Assembly (NCBI GenBank): GCA_016783965.1
Contig: JADHVO010000003.1
Coordinates: forward strand, 62,001-126,000
Length of the DNA: 64,000 nucleotides
Direction: 5' to 3'
DNA from: Alphaproteobacteria bacterium
GTDB taxonomy: Bacteria; Pseudomonadota; Alphaproteobacteria; Micropepsales; Micropepsaceae
The translations under genes and the position numbers were made by a program. Positions 1 to 9,854 of the stretch are shown here, piece by piece; position 1 is the first letter of the stretch, and each line of letters opens with the position of its first letter. The notes under the pieces were generated by a model that did no database searches, was not told the origin of the DNA, and worked only from the letters and a program-made list of their open reading frames with translations.

Positions 1-1
1 C

Positions 2-349
2 GACCGCTTCGGCGCACCGGGATTTCTTGCCGCCTACAATGCAGGTCCGAAGAGGTTTCAAGACTATCTGGCTGGCCTCCAGCCATTGCACGACGAGACC
101 AAGCGATACCTTTCGACATTGGCGCGGATGTTGCCAGACTTGCCGGTCAATGGTGCGACACTGACGGTGGCCACTGTCAGCGATTGGCGTAGCGCTGGGC
201 TATTCGCCGAACACAGAACGGATTCGCGGCCATCCACGCCGACGCCTTCCAGTTCTCCACTTGAGAACACGTCGTCTGCACTGCACTTTGCGTTGGCGCC
301 GCAATCGAACGGACTGTTCGTGCCGGTCCACATGACGGATCGACCGTGA
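2..349 (+). CDS. Lytic transglycosylase, C-terminal part (5' end outside window)
   Basis: The frame is open from the window edge. It begins with residues containing AAYNAGP, the conserved late motif of the soluble lytic transglycosylase (SLT) fold, which cleaves peptidoglycan so that a secretion channel can be built. The rest is a low-complexity, Ser/Thr/Pro-rich tail ending at a TGA. The catalytic Glu lies upstream of the window and cannot be checked. In Tn4371-type elements a signal peptidase (TraF-like) and a transglycosylase gene normally lie just before the relaxase, which fits this position. The role is therefore inferred to be local wall opening for conjugation (VirB1/TrbN-like). Confidence 0.75.
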   Translation, partial: DRFGAPGFLAAYNAGPKRFQDYLAGLQPLHDETKRYLSTLARMLPDLPVNGATLTVATVSDWRSAGLFAEHRTDSRPSTPTPSSSPLENTSSALHFALAPQSNGLFVPVHMTDRP

Positions 350-598
350 CTGCATTGGCCGCCATCAACACCAGCCGCCGCCACTCGACAGAGGGTTTGA
401 TCGGGAGATCTATCCACCCAAACCACCGAACCAACGGAGGGCGAGATAAAAGCGTCCTTGGCGGTGCGTGGTTTGTCGTTGTCGTACAGAGGCTTACAGG
501 CATCCCCAGACGAAGGTCGGCCAGCCGTCCGACACACAAGCAGCAGATAATCAACGACTTAGACGCCAGCCATCCATCCGAACGCACGCGTTTGCACG
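350..598. other. Non-coding gap before the relaxase gene; possible oriT neighbourhood
   Basis: No convincing gene is seen between the transglycosylase stop and the relaxase start. A short inverted repeat, GTCGG-N8-CCGAC, lies at 516-533. Relaxase genes are often next to their own nick site, so this gap is a reasonable place to look for oriT. No recognised nic consensus was seen, and the repeat is short enough to be chance. Confidence 0.3.
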
Positions 599-2347
599 AT
601 GTCTCGCCGGGATGACGACCTGCGCGTTCGGCCCGGCCGCATTCGCGACGGCAACAAGGGTGCACGCAAGTCAAAGAGCTATGTCGCGCAGGTCATGCGG
701 GCCGCGAAGAAGGCAGGACATACCGGCGCGCATTTTGGTAGTGCCGGCCGCAGCGGAGGCCGCTCGACTTTCGGCCGCGGCGGCAAGGCCGCCCGCTCTC
801 TCGGCCTAAAGTCGCCCTCGCGGCGTGTCGTAATTAAGGCCCGTGTGGTCCGGCACAAAGGCTCGAAGTTTCGCTCCGCACCACTCGCCAAGCACATCAG
901 TTATCTGAAGCGCGAAGGCGTTACCCGCGAGGGCCAAGAGGCCCAGCTGTTCGACGCGCGGTCGGATGAAGCAGACGTCAAGGCATTTGCCGAACGCTGC
1001 GAAGATGACCGCCATCACTTCCGCTTCATCGTCTCGCCCGAGGACGCACCCGAGATGGCGGACCTCAAGACCTTTACCCGCAAGCTCGTGAAGGAGGCCG
1101 AGCGGGATCTCGGCACAAAGCTCGATTGGGTCGGAGTCGACCACTGGAACACGGATAATCCGCACATCCATGTCCTGGTGCGAGGCAAGCTCTCGACCGG
1201 CAAGGATCTCGTCATCAGCCGCGACTACATCAGCCGCGGTTTCCGGCTGCGGGCGGCCGAGCTCGTGGAATTGGAACTCGGTCCACGCACCGAACAAGAA
1301 ATCCAGGTCGCATTGGAGAAAGACGTCCAAGCCGACCGCTGGACAAGCTTCGACCGCAAACTCCAGGACGCCGCCGACGACAATGCCGGTGTTGTCAATC
1401 TCAGGCCGGTCGCATCCGAGGAAGAGCCCGAGTTGCGCCGCTTGTTGGTGGGGCGGGTGCAAAAGCTGGAACGCCTTGGCTTGGCCGCACAGGATGCTTC
1501 GGGACAGTGGACGCTGAAGCCGGGTCTGGAGCAGACACTCCGAGATCTCTCCATCCGCGGCGACATCATCAAGACCATGCATCGGGCGCTATCCGACACC
1601 GGTCGCGAACCTGACGTTTCCGGCTTTGCCCTGCACCTAGGCACGCCCTCAGAACCCATCGTTGGTCGGCTCGCGGCGCGCGGCCTGCATGACGAGTTGA
1701 ACGGCACTGCCTATGCGATCGTCGAGGGCATCGATGGCCGCTCGCATCATCTGAGGTTCTCCGATCTGGAGATGACGGGCGATGCGTCTCTCGGCACGGT
1801 CGTTGAGACGCGCGCCTATCAGGACGAGAAGGGTCGCACGCGTTTCGCGCTGGCTACACGCTGCGATCTATCGATCGAGGCGCAGATAACAGCAGCCGGT
1901 GCGACCTGGATCGATCGTCAGTTGCTGGCCGACACGCCGATCAGCCACGCCGGTTTCGGCGCCGAGGTTCGTGCGGCAATGAGCGAACGCCGAGACTATC
2001 TCGTCGCGGAAGGATTCGCGCGCCGGCAAGGGCTGCGCGTGATCTTTACACGCGATCTTCTCACAACCTTGCGGCGGCGTGAGCTCGACGAAACGGCCGC
2101 GAAGCTCGCCGCCCAGCATGGGCTTGCGCATCATCCGGTGCTCGAGGGGGAGCCGGTCGCCGGCATCTACCGCCAGCGAGTCAACCTCGCCTCGGGACGC
2201 TTTGCCATGATCGACGATGGACTGGGTTTCCAACTGGTGCCGTGGCGTCCGGCGCTGGAGCAGCATCTGGGTCAGCAGGTCCGCGGGATCGGCACTGCGA
2301 GTGGTGTCGATTGGACTTTTGGCAGGAAGCGCGGGATCGGCCTCTGA
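599..2347 (+). CDS. Relaxase/mobilisation nuclease with DUF3363 domain (RlxS/TraI type)
   Basis: This 582-residue protein would nick the element at oriT and pilot the single strand into the recipient. The N-terminal 60 residues are rich in Arg, Lys and Gly. A relaxase core follows, in which DNPHIHVLVRGK at about residues 185-196 carries the His-x-His metal-binding motif III of MOB-P-type relaxases. The second half matches the DUF3363 region of the relaxases of Tn4371-like elements. The coupling protein gene follows directly, as in that family. The ATG at 599 has no strong ribosome binding site, so the exact start is uncertain. Function is inferred from motif and synteny. Confidence 0.87.
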   Translation: MSRRDDDLRVRPGRIRDGNKGARKSKSYVAQVMRAAKKAGHTGAHFGSAGRSGGRSTFGRGGKAARSLGLKSPSRRVVIKARVVRHKGSKFRSAPLAKHISYLKREGVTREGQEAQLFDARSDEADVKAFAERCEDDRHHFRFIVSPEDAPEMADLKTFTRKLVKEAERDLGTKLDWVGVDHWNTDNPHIHVLVRGKLSTGKDLVISRDYISRGFRLRAAELVELELGPRTEQEIQVALEKDVQADRWTSFDRKLQDAADDNAGVVNLRPVASEEEPELRRLLVGRVQKLERLGLAAQDASGQWTLKPGLEQTLRDLSIRGDIIKTMHRALSDTGREPDVSGFALHLGTPSEPIVGRLAARGLHDELNGTAYAIVEGIDGRSHHLRFSDLEMTGDASLGTVVETRAYQDEKGRTRFALATRCDLSIEAQITAAGATWIDRQLLADTPISHAGFGAEVRAAMSERRDYLVAEGFARRQGLRVIFTRDLLTTLRRRELDETAAKLAAQHGLAHHPVLEGEPVAGIYRQRVNLASGRFAMIDDGLGFQLVPWRPALEQHLGQQVRGIGTASGVDWTFGRKRGIGL

Positions 2348-2446
2348 ATGATGTCCGGCGACCGATTCCCGCGCTGCGTTATCCAATCGCTTCCCGCACC
2401 GGGCATTCCCCTTGCGGTACAGAGGGCGAAGCGCGATGTCGCCATC

Positions 2447-4420
2447 ATGTCCGCAACCAAGATCCTGTGGGGTCAGATCATCGTCGTTTGTCTCGTCGTG
2501 TTGGCCTTCGTCTGGGCCGCGACGGAATGGACCGCATGGCAGCTCGCATTTCAGCCCGAGTTGGGCCGGCCATGGTTCGTGTTGTGGGGATGGCCCGTCT
2601 ACCTGCCGCCGGCCTTCTTCTGGTGGTGGTTCTCGTTCGACGCCTACGCCCACGACATTTTCGTCACTGGCGGATACATCGCGGCAGGCGGTGGCCTCGC
2701 CGCCGTCGCTGTGGCCGTCGCGATGTCGGTGTGGCGCGCCCGTGAAGCCAAACATGCGAGCACGTACGGGTCGGCGCGCTGGGCCAACTCCCGGGAGATC
2801 CAGGACGCGGATTTGCTCCATCCCGACGGCGTGATGCTTGGCCGCTGGCACGGCGCCTATCTGCGTCATGACGGCCCGGAACACGTTTTGTGCTTCGCGC
2901 CGACGCGCAGCGGCAAGGGTGTCGGGCTCGTCATTCCGACGCTTCTCACCTGGCCCGGATCGGCCATTGTTCACGACATCAAGGGCGAGAATTGGACTCT
3001 GACGGCCGGGTGGCGCGCACGTTTTGGGCGCACGCTCTTGTTCGATCCCACCAACACCACGAGCGCCGCCTACAACCCCTTGATGGAAGTGCGCCGCGGC
3101 GAGCGCGAAGTGCGCGACGTCCAAAACATTGCCGACGTACTGGTCGACCCCGAAGGCGCTCTCGAGAGACGCAATCACTGGGAAAAGACCAGTCATGCCC
3201 TTCTGGTCGGAACGATCTTGCATGTGCTCTATGCCGAGGAAGACAAGACGCTCGCGGGCGTAGCCAATTTCCTGTCCGATCCGCGCCGACCCGTCGAGAA
3301 AACCCTGTGGGCCATGATGACCACGCCGCATCTCGGCCCCGGTCGTGTGCATCCTGTCGTGGCCAGCGCTGCGCGCGAACTGCTCAACAAGTCGGAGAAC
3401 GAGCGCTCCGGCGTTCTGTCCACTGCGATGAGCTTTCTGGGGCTCTATCGCGATCCCGTCGTCGCACAGGTCACACGGCAATGCGACTGGCGCATCGCCG
3501 ACCTCGTCGAAAGCGCTCGGCCTGTCACGCTCTACCTCGTCGTTCCGCCGTCCGATATCAGCCGCACCAAACCCCTCATCCGGCTGATCCTCAACCAAAT
3601 TGGGCGGCGGCTAACCGAGGAACTGGAGTCCAAATCTCGCAAACAACGCCTGCTCTTGATGCTCGACGAGTTTCCGGCCCTCGGGAGGCTGGACTTCTTC
3701 GAAAGCGCCCTGGCGTTCATGGCGGGCTATGGCCTGAAGTCCTTCCTGATCGCGCAGTCACTCAATCAGATCGAGAAGGCTTACGGCCAGAACAACTCCG
3801 TCCTCGACAACTGTCACGTGCGGGTCAGTTTCGCGACCAACGACGAGCGGACGGCCAAGCGCGTGTCGGACGCGCTCGGCATCGCCACAGAACTGCGCGC
3901 CATGAAGAACTATGCCGGCCATCGTCTCAGTCCGTGGCTTGGCCATCTCATGGTGTCGCGGCAGGAGACGGCCCGGCCGCTGCTCACGGCCGGCGAGATC
4001 ATGCAGCTTCCCTCCTCGGATGAGCTAATTCTGGTGTCGGGCTGCCCGCCGATACGCGCCCAGAAGGTCCGTTACTACCAGGACCGTCATCTGAAAGAAC
4101 GCATTCTGCCGCCACCACGGCTGGCAACGTCCCCGACAACATCCCCCGGAGGAACACGCCCTGCCGGGAGGAATGCCTGGGCAAACGCGATTGCCGCGCC
4201 GACACCATCGCCTGACCCGGCCAACGGCGGTCCCCGGCGCGAACCCGAATTGCCCGAGCACGAAGACATCGCCCCGGTGCCGCCCGATCCCGTGCGGGAA
4301 TTCATGCTGGATGAGGAGAGTGATGATCCCGGGCTCCCAGTGCAGCCAGGGTTCAATCAACAGGTCGGCAATGCGGTGCGGCAAACGCCCCTGGACCGGG
4401 ACGATCACCTCGGGATGTAA
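2447..4420 (+). CDS. traG: Conjugative coupling protein TraG/VirD4
   Basis: This is the type IV coupling ATPase that links the relaxosome to the Trb channel in the inner membrane. The proposed start, MSATKILWGQ, leads straight into the first hydrophobic segment, and a second lies at about residues 65-90. Walker A is APTRSGKGVG (about residues 153-162) and Walker B is LLLMLDEF (about 402-409). The C-terminal 80 residues are Pro-rich and acidic, as is common for this family. The frame is open further upstream to an ATG at 2348, which touches the relaxase stop, but the extra 33 residues look non-native. The CopG gene follows after 2 bases. Confidence 0.93.
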   Translation: MSATKILWGQIIVVCLVVLAFVWAATEWTAWQLAFQPELGRPWFVLWGWPVYLPPAFFWWWFSFDAYAHDIFVTGGYIAAGGGLAAVAVAVAMSVWRAREAKHASTYGSARWANSREIQDADLLHPDGVMLGRWHGAYLRHDGPEHVLCFAPTRSGKGVGLVIPTLLTWPGSAIVHDIKGENWTLTAGWRARFGRTLLFDPTNTTSAAYNPLMEVRRGEREVRDVQNIADVLVDPEGALERRNHWEKTSHALLVGTILHVLYAEEDKTLAGVANFLSDPRRPVEKTLWAMMTTPHLGPGRVHPVVASAARELLNKSENERSGVLSTAMSFLGLYRDPVVAQVTRQCDWRIADLVESARPVTLYLVVPPSDISRTKPLIRLILNQIGRRLTEELESKSRKQRLLLMLDEFPALGRLDFFESALAFMAGYGLKSFLIAQSLNQIEKAYGQNNSVLDNCHVRVSFATNDERTAKRVSDALGIATELRAMKNYAGHRLSPWLGHLMVSRQETARPLLTAGEIMQLPSSDELILVSGCPPIRAQKVRYYQDRHLKERILPPPRLATSPTTSPGGTRPAGRNAWANAIAAPTPSPDPANGGPRREPELPEHEDIAPVPPDPVREFMLDEESDDPGLPVQPGFNQQVGNAVRQTPLDRDDHLGM

Positions 4421-4422
4421 CC

Positions 4423-4854
4423 GTGCGCGGCAAACACACCTTCCGGCTTCCATCCGAGCTCGCCGCGAGGCTCGACGACTACGCTGCACGCAAGCAGGTG
4501 TCGAAGGTCCAGATCGTGGAGACCGCACTCGACTCGTTTCTCTCGCCGGACGGCGCCGACCGGCTTGAAGCAGCTCTTGCCCGGCGCCTCGACCGGATGA
4601 CGCGGTCGATCGAACGGCTGGAGCGTCACTCGACGATCACCAACGAGACGCTGGGATTGTTCATCCGCTTCTGGCTGACCCATACCCCACCGCTTCCGGA
4701 TACGGCACAGACCGCTGCCCAGACCAAGGGCCGTGAACGCTACGAGGGTTTCATCGAGGCGGTCGGCCGGCGTCTGAGTCACGGCGCCAGCCTGCTCGAC
4801 GAAATCACCCGCGAGATCGAAGCCGCAAGCGATCCAACAAGGACGCGCGGCTAA
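4423..4854 (+). CDS. CopG-family ribbon-helix-helix regulator
   Basis: A 143-residue protein starting with GTG two bases after the traG stop. The first 45 residues have the ribbon-helix-helix pattern: a basic beta strand (KHTFRLPSEL), then two helices with VSKVQIVETALDSFL. The remainder is helical, with TITNETLGLFIRFWL. In Trb-type elements a CopG-like gene regularly sits between traG and trbB. It is inferred to bind DNA and regulate the transfer operon. No operator was identified. Confidence 0.8.
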   Translation: MRGKHTFRLPSELAARLDDYAARKQVSKVQIVETALDSFLSPDGADRLEAALARRLDRMTRSIERLERHSTITNETLGLFIRFWLTHTPPLPDTAQTAAQTKGRERYEGFIEAVGRRLSHGASLLDEITREIEAASDPTRTRG

Positions 4855-5101
4855 CCCAGCTCTCACGCGCTGTTCTACGCCACTCGGCGCACGCCTTCGA
4901 CCGACAACCGATTTCGGAAGCTGACCGGCACATTCTCGCCGGTTCGTCGGTGCGAGTGCCGCGCGCCATGGCGCCGTTTGCCAGTCTCCACGCGCCAGAC
5001 TACGACGCCGCGAACACACTTGTTGCCTTCGCCTGACCCCGGCTCTTTCTACTCGACCCCATCAAACGACGCGATTGGCGCGTCTGAATTTGGGGTCCAG
5101 C

Positions 5102-6070
5102 GTGAACACGCAGTCCTTCCGGTCCGAGACCAGAACCCGCAGCACGCGCATGCTGCGCACCGCGCTCGGACCGGCGATTGCTGGGTTTCTCCAAGACTCC
5201 TCGATCGTCGAGGTGATGCTCAATCCGGATGGGCGGCTCTGGATCGATCGTCTCGCCGGCGGTCTCGAAGATACGACCCTGCGGATTCCACCGATGGATG
5301 CCGAACGCATCGTGCGCCTGGTCGCCCATCATGTCGGCGTCGAGGTGCACGCTGGTGCGCCGCGCGTCTCTGCCGAATTGCCCGAAACCGGAGAGCGCTT
5401 CGAAGGCCTCGTGCCGCCCGTCGTGATGGCGCCGTGCTTTGCGATCCGCCGCCCAGCCGTGGCCGTGTTCACCCTCGGCGATTACGTCGAGGCCGGGATC
5501 ATGACCGCTGACCAGGCGGACTTGCTGCGGACTGCCGTGTCGGCGCGCAAGAACGTCCTCGTGGCGGGCGGCACCTCGACCGGCAAGACGACGCTCGTCA
5601 ACGCCCTGCTGGCCGAGATCGCAAAGACCTCTGACCGGATCGTGCTCATCGAAGACACGCGCGAGCTGCAGTGCGCCGCACCCAATCTGGTCGCGCTCCG
5701 CACCAAGGATGGCGCCGCATCGCTGTCGGATCTTGTGCGCTCGTCGCTGCGTCTGCGTCCCGATCGCATTCCGATCGGCGAAGTCCGTGGCGCTGAGGCG
5801 CTCGACCTTTTGAAGGCTTGGGGTACCGGTCATCCCGGCGGCGTCGGCACGCTGCACGCAGGCTCCGCGATTGGCGCACTGCGGCGCTTGGAGCAGCTGA
5901 TCCAGGAAGCGGTCGTCACCGTGCCGCGCGCGCTCATCGCCGAGACCATTGACGTCATCGCCGTGCTCGCCGGCCGCGGCTCCGCCCGTCATCTCGCCGA
6001 ACTGGCGCTAGTCAGAGGCCTTGGCCCAAACGGCGACTACCACCTCACACCAGCAGGAGACTCCGTATGA
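5102..6070 (+). CDS. trbB: Conjugal transfer ATPase TrbB (VirB11-like)
   Basis: A hexameric secretion ATPase that powers pilus assembly and substrate transfer from the cytoplasmic face. An N-terminal domain ([20 protein letters not shown]) precedes Walker [11 protein letters not shown], at about residue 156. The Asp box (VLIEDTREL) and the His box ([12 protein letters not shown]) follow, as in VirB11/GspE proteins. The GTG at 5102 is preferred. A TTG at 5075 would add nine residues, and the ATG for MLRTALGP is a later option. The 247 bases upstream, back to the CopG gene, show no clear gene and probably hold the trb promoter. The stop overlaps trbC by ATGA. Confidence 0.93.
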   Translation: MNTQSFRSETRTRSTRMLRTALGPAIAGFLQDSSIVEVMLNPDGRLWIDRLAGGLEDTTLRIPPMDAERIVRLVAHHVGVEVHAGAPRVSAELPETGERFEGLVPPVVMAPCFAIRRPAVAVFTLGDYVEAGIMTADQADLLRTAVSARKNVLVAGGTSTGKTTLVNALLAEIAKTSDRIVLIEDTRELQCAAPNLVALRTKDGAASLSDLVRSSLRLRPDRIPIGEVRGAEALDLLKAWGTGHPGGVGTLHAGSAIGALRRLEQLIQEAVVTVPRALIAETIDVIAVLAGRGSARHLAELALVRGLGPNGDYHLTPAGDSV

Positions 6071-6396
6071 TTTCGCGATTGAGAATTGCACGCGCACGGC
6101 TTACCGCCGTCACAACGTTCGCGGCCGTCGCGCTGATGACGGCGCCCGCATATGCCGCCGGCACCAATATGCCGTGGGAGCAGCCGCTGCAGCAGATTCT
6201 GGATTCGATCCAGGGTCCGGTCGCCAAGGTCGTATCGGTGATCGTGATCATCGTCACCGGTTTGACGCTCGCGTTCGGTGAGACATCCGGCGGCTTCCGG
6301 CGTCTGATCCAGATCGTGTTCGGGCTGTCGATCGCCTTCGCGGCATCGAGCTTCTTCCTCACCTTCTTCCAGTTTGGCGGTGGGGCTCTGGTCTGA
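6067..6396 (+). CDS. trbC: Conjugative pilin TrbC (VirB2-like)
   Basis: A 109-residue major pilin precursor. An N-terminal signal with a hydrophobic stretch ends at APAYAA (about residue 29). The mature part has two membrane helices (VAKVVSVIVIIVTGLTLAF and LIQIVFGLSIAFAASSFFL) separated by a short basic turn, the TrbC/VirB2 layout. It overlaps trbB at ATGA and trbD by one base. Confidence 0.92.
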   Translation: MISRLRIARARLTAVTTFAAVALMTAPAYAAGTNMPWEQPLQQILDSIQGPVAKVVSVIVIIVTGLTLAFGETSGGFRRLIQIVFGLSIAFAASSFFLTFFQFGGGALV

Positions 6397-6665
6397 TGCT
6401 GACCGACGAACCCGTACCCGGCTTCTACGCGCCCGTACATCGCGCCCTGACCGAAGCGATCCTCTTGGGTGGCGCGCCGCGCTCGGTCGCCATCCTGAAC
6501 GGAACGCTGGCGGCCGCGGTCGGGCTGGGTCTGCGACTTTGGATCGTCGGCGCGGTGCTCTGGCTCATCGGGCATCTCGCAGCCGTGTGGGCCGCCAAGC
6601 GCGACCCAGACTTCGTCGACGTGGTGCGCCGGCACCTGCGTTATCCCGCCCATTTGGTTTCGTGA
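6396..6665 (+). CDS. trbD: Conjugal transfer protein TrbD (VirB3-like)
   Basis: An 89-residue inner-membrane protein. It begins with the family signature PGFYAPVHRALTEAILLGGAPR, followed by two hydrophobic helices at about residues 33-62, and ends with DPDFVDVVRRHLRYP. VirB3-type proteins work with the VirB4 ATPase, and trbE (VirB4) follows after seven bases. Confidence 0.92.
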   Translation: MLTDEPVPGFYAPVHRALTEAILLGGAPRSVAILNGTLAAAVGLGLRLWIVGAVLWLIGHLAAVWAAKRDPDFVDVVRRHLRYPAHLVS

Positions 6666-6672
6666 GGCTTCG

Positions 6673-9102
6673 ATGCTCAACCTCTCCGAATACCGCCACA
6701 AAGCTCAGCGTCTCGCGGACTTCCTCCCCTGGGCCGCGCTCGTCGGCAAAGGCGTCGTGCTCAACAAGGACGGCTCCTTCCAACGCACGGCAAAATTTCG
6801 GGGGCCGGACCTCGACAGCGCTACCCCCGCCGAGCTTGTCGCCATCACCTCACGCTTGAACAACGCGCTGCGGCGTCTGGGCTCGGGCTGGGCGATCTTC
6901 GTCGAAGCGCAGCGCGACCCCGCCAATCGCTATCCGCAGAGTGCATTTCCCGATCCGGTATCGCGCCTTGTCGACGACGAGCGTCGCGCCCAGTTCGAAG
7001 AAGAAGGCACGCACTTCGAGAGCCGGTATTTCCTGACCCTGGTCTGGCTACCACCGGCCGAAGATGCCGCCCGCGCCGAGAGCTGGCTCTATGAGGGACA
7101 GGCGCAGACAGGAGCCGACTGGCGCGCGGCCTTGATCGGCTTTGTCGATCGCACCGACCGGGTGCTGGCACTGGTCGAGGGCTTCATGCCCGAGGCCGGC
7201 TGGCTCGATGACGTCGGCACGCTCACCTATTTGCATTCCTGCATCTCGACACGGCGGCAGCGGGTCCGCGTGCCCGAAGTCCCGATATATCTCGACGCCA
7301 TTCTGGCCGATCAGGACCTGGCGGGCGGTCTCGAGCCGCGGCTCGGTTCGGCGCATCTGCGCACCCTTACGGTGATGGGTTTTCCCTCGCAGACTTGGCC
7401 GGGCCTGCTCGACGATCTTAACCGACTCGCTTTTCCTTACCGCTGGACCACGCGCGCGATCTGTCTGGACAAGACCGACGCGACGAAGGTCCTCACCAGA
7501 ATTCGTCGCCAGTGGTTCGCCAAGCGCAAATCCATCATGGCCATCCTCAAAGAGGTGATGACCAACGAAGCCTCGGCGCTGATGGACTCCGATGCTTCGA
7601 ACAAGGCCCTCGACGCCGATCTGGCGCTGCAGGAGCTAGGCTCCGATCTGGTCGGCGAGGTCTATATCACGGCGACGGTCACCGTCTCGGACAACGATCC
7701 GCGCGTGGCCGAAGACCGCCTGCGCCTCGTCGAGAAGGCCATCCAGGGCCGCGACTTCACCTGTATCCGCGAAAGCGTCAATGCGATCGAGGCCTGGCTT
7801 GGTTCTTTGCCCGGTCATGTCTACGCCAACGTCCGCCAGCCGCCGATCTCGACGTTGAACCTCGCCCACATGATGCCGTTCTCAGCCGTCTGGGCCGGCC
7901 CGGCCCAAGACGAGCACTTGGGCGGGCCACCACTCTTCTTCGCTCGAACCGAGGGATCGACGCCCTTCCGCTTCTCGCTGCATGTCGGCGACGTCGGACA
8001 CACGTTGATCGTCGGACCCACCGGTGCCGGCAAGAGCGTGCTTCTGGCGCTGATGGCGCTGCAGTTTCGCCGCTATGCTGGCGCACAGGTATTCGCGTTT
8101 GATTTCGGCGGCTCGATCCGGGCGGCCGCGCTCGCGATGGGCGGCGACTGGCACGATCTCGGCGGCGCCCTCTCCGAAGACGCCATCGAACCGCTGTCCC
8201 TACAGCCGCTGGAACAGATCACCGATCCGGGCGAACGCGCCTGGGCCGCGGAATGGATCGCTGCGCTCCTCGCCAGAGAATCCGTCGCCATCACGCCCGA
8301 ACTCAAGGAGCACATCTGGTCGGCGCTCACATCGCTCGGCTCCGCGCCGGCCGCGGAGCGGACGCTGACCGGCCTCTCCGTCCTGCTGCAATCCAATGCG
8401 CTGAAACAAGCGCTGCAGCCTTACACGGTGGGTGGCCCATGGGGCCGGTTGCTCGATGGCGAGTTCGAGCATCTGGGCACCGCCGACGTTCAAGCCTTTG
8501 AGACGGAAGGACTGATCGGTTCGGGAGCTGCCCCCGCGGTCTTGTCCTATCTGTTTCATCGTATCGGAGATCGGCTCGACGGGCGCCCAACCCTTCTCAT
8601 CATCGATGAAGGCTGGCTCGCGCTTGACGATCGCGGCTTCGCCGATCAGCTGCGCGAATGGCTGAAGACGCTGCGCAAGAAGAACGCGAGCGTCGTTTTT
8701 GCCACCCAGTCGTTGGCCGATATCGACGGTTCGGCTATTGCACCCGCCATTATCGAGAGCTGCCCGACGCGCATCCTCTTGCCGAACGAGCGGGCGCTCG
8801 AGCCGCAGATCGCCGCCATCTATCGCCGCTTCGGGCTCAACGACCGGCAGATCGAGATCCTGAGCCGGGCCACGCCCAAGCGGGACTACTACTGCCAATC
8901 GCGTCGCGGCAATCGGCTGTTCGAACTCGGACTCTCCGAAGTCGCGCTCGCCTTCACGGCCGCGTCCGCGAAGACCGACCAAACTACGATCGCCACCATC
9001 TTTGCCGAACACGGCCGTGCCGGCTTCGCCGGAGCTTGGCTGCGCCACAAGGGCCTCGATTGGGCTCTCCCCATGCTTTTCCACAAGGAGGTTGTCACAT
9101 GA
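6673..9102 (+). CDS. trbE: Conjugal transfer ATPase TrbE (VirB4-like)
   Basis: An 809-residue ATPase, full length for the family. The N-terminal half is the CagE/TrbE/VirB domain. Walker A is GPTGAGKSVLL at about residue 447, and Walker B is TLLIIDEGWLAL at about 640. The late motif FATQSLADIDGSAI is typical of VirB4 proteins. It energises T-pilus and channel assembly at the inner membrane. A weak GAGG site precedes the ATG, and the stop overlaps trbJ by ATGA. Confidence 0.95.
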   Translation: MLNLSEYRHKAQRLADFLPWAALVGKGVVLNKDGSFQRTAKFRGPDLDSATPAELVAITSRLNNALRRLGSGWAIFVEAQRDPANRYPQSAFPDPVSRLVDDERRAQFEEEGTHFESRYFLTLVWLPPAEDAARAESWLYEGQAQTGADWRAALIGFVDRTDRVLALVEGFMPEAGWLDDVGTLTYLHSCISTRRQRVRVPEVPIYLDAILADQDLAGGLEPRLGSAHLRTLTVMGFPSQTWPGLLDDLNRLAFPYRWTTRAICLDKTDATKVLTRIRRQWFAKRKSIMAILKEVMTNEASALMDSDASNKALDADLALQELGSDLVGEVYITATVTVSDNDPRVAEDRLRLVEKAIQGRDFTCIRESVNAIEAWLGSLPGHVYANVRQPPISTLNLAHMMPFSAVWAGPAQDEHLGGPPLFFARTEGSTPFRFSLHVGDVGHTLIVGPTGAGKSVLLALMALQFRRYAGAQVFAFDFGGSIRAAALAMGGDWHDLGGALSEDAIEPLSLQPLEQITDPGERAWAAEWIAALLARESVAITPELKEHIWSALTSLGSAPAAERTLTGLSVLLQSNALKQALQPYTVGGPWGRLLDGEFEHLGTADVQAFETEGLIGSGAAPAVLSYLFHRIGDRLDGRPTLLIIDEGWLALDDRGFADQLREWLKTLRKKNASVVFATQSLADIDGSAIAPAIIESCPTRILLPNERALEPQIAAIYRRFGLNDRQIEILSRATPKRDYYCQSRRGNRLFELGLSEVALAFTAASAKTDQTTIATIFAEHGRAGFAGAWLRHKGLDWALPMLFHKEVVT

Positions 9103-9854
9103 CTATGCATCGCCTTTCCCATCGCATTCGCAACGCCCTGCTTGCCAGCGTTGCCGTCGCCTTGGTCGCCGCCACGCCCGCACAGGCGTTCTTCGGCGAC
9201 GTCGTCTTCGATCCCACGAACTACTCGCAGAATGTGCTCACCGCGGCGCGTGAACTGCAGCAGATCAACAACCAGATCCAGATGCTGCAGAATCAGGCGA
9301 CGTCGTTGATCAACCAGGCGCGCAATCTCGCCAACCTGCCGTATTCCGCGCTGAGCCAGATCGATCAATCGATCACGCAGACGACAGCGCTGCTCGCCCA
9401 GGTGCAGCGCATCTCCTACGACGTCAATGCCATCAACCAGGCCTTCAGCCAGAATTATCCGGTCAACTATTCCGGCTCGACCTCGTCGCAGCAGCTGCTC
9501 GCAGACGCGCAGACCCGCTGGCAGAACGCGCTCGCCGCGTTCCAGGACGCGATGCGGGTGCAGGCCGGCGTGGTGCAGAACCTCGACAGCACGCATACCC
9601 AGATCGATGCGCTGGTGAATGCCAGCCAATCGGCGACCGGCGCCCTGCAGGCGGCGCAATCCGGCAACCAGCTCGTGGCGTTGCAGACCAAGCAGCTCGC
9701 CGACCTCACCGCGGTCATGGCGGCCATTGCGCGTGCCCAGAGTCTCGATGGTGCGCGCGCCATCGAAGCGATGGAGCAGGGTCAGACCCAGACTGCGCGC
9801 TTCCTCAACTATGGCGCCGGCTATCAGCCCGGCTCCGCACAGATGTTCCACTGA
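9099..9854 (+). CDS. trbJ: P-type conjugative transfer protein TrbJ (VirB5-like)
   Basis: A 251-residue secreted minor pilus component. The signal peptide ends at TPAQA (about residue 28), followed by FFGDVVFDPTNYSQNVLTAA, the characteristic start of mature TrbJ. The rest is Gln/Asn-rich helix, probably coiled coil. AAGGAGG stands a few bases before the ATG, the best ribosome site in the operon. The start overlaps the trbE stop. Confidence 0.92.
   Translation: MTMHRLSHRIRNALLASVAVALVAATPAQAFFGDVVFDPTNYSQNVLTAARELQQINNQIQMLQNQATSLINQARNLANLPYSALSQIDQSITQTTALLAQVQRISYDVNAINQAFSQNYPVNYSGSTSSQQLLADAQTRWQNALAAFQDAMRVQAGVVQNLDSTHTQIDALVNASQSATGALQAAQSGNQLVALQTKQLADLTAVMAAIARAQSLDGARAIEAMEQGQTQTARFLNYGAGYQPGSAQMFH

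Noticed and set aside
1868-3598. A 576-codon open frame on the minus strand opposite the relaxase and traG.
   Set aside because: It is the mirror of two well-supported genes in GC-rich DNA. It has no recognisable motif and spans a gene boundary.
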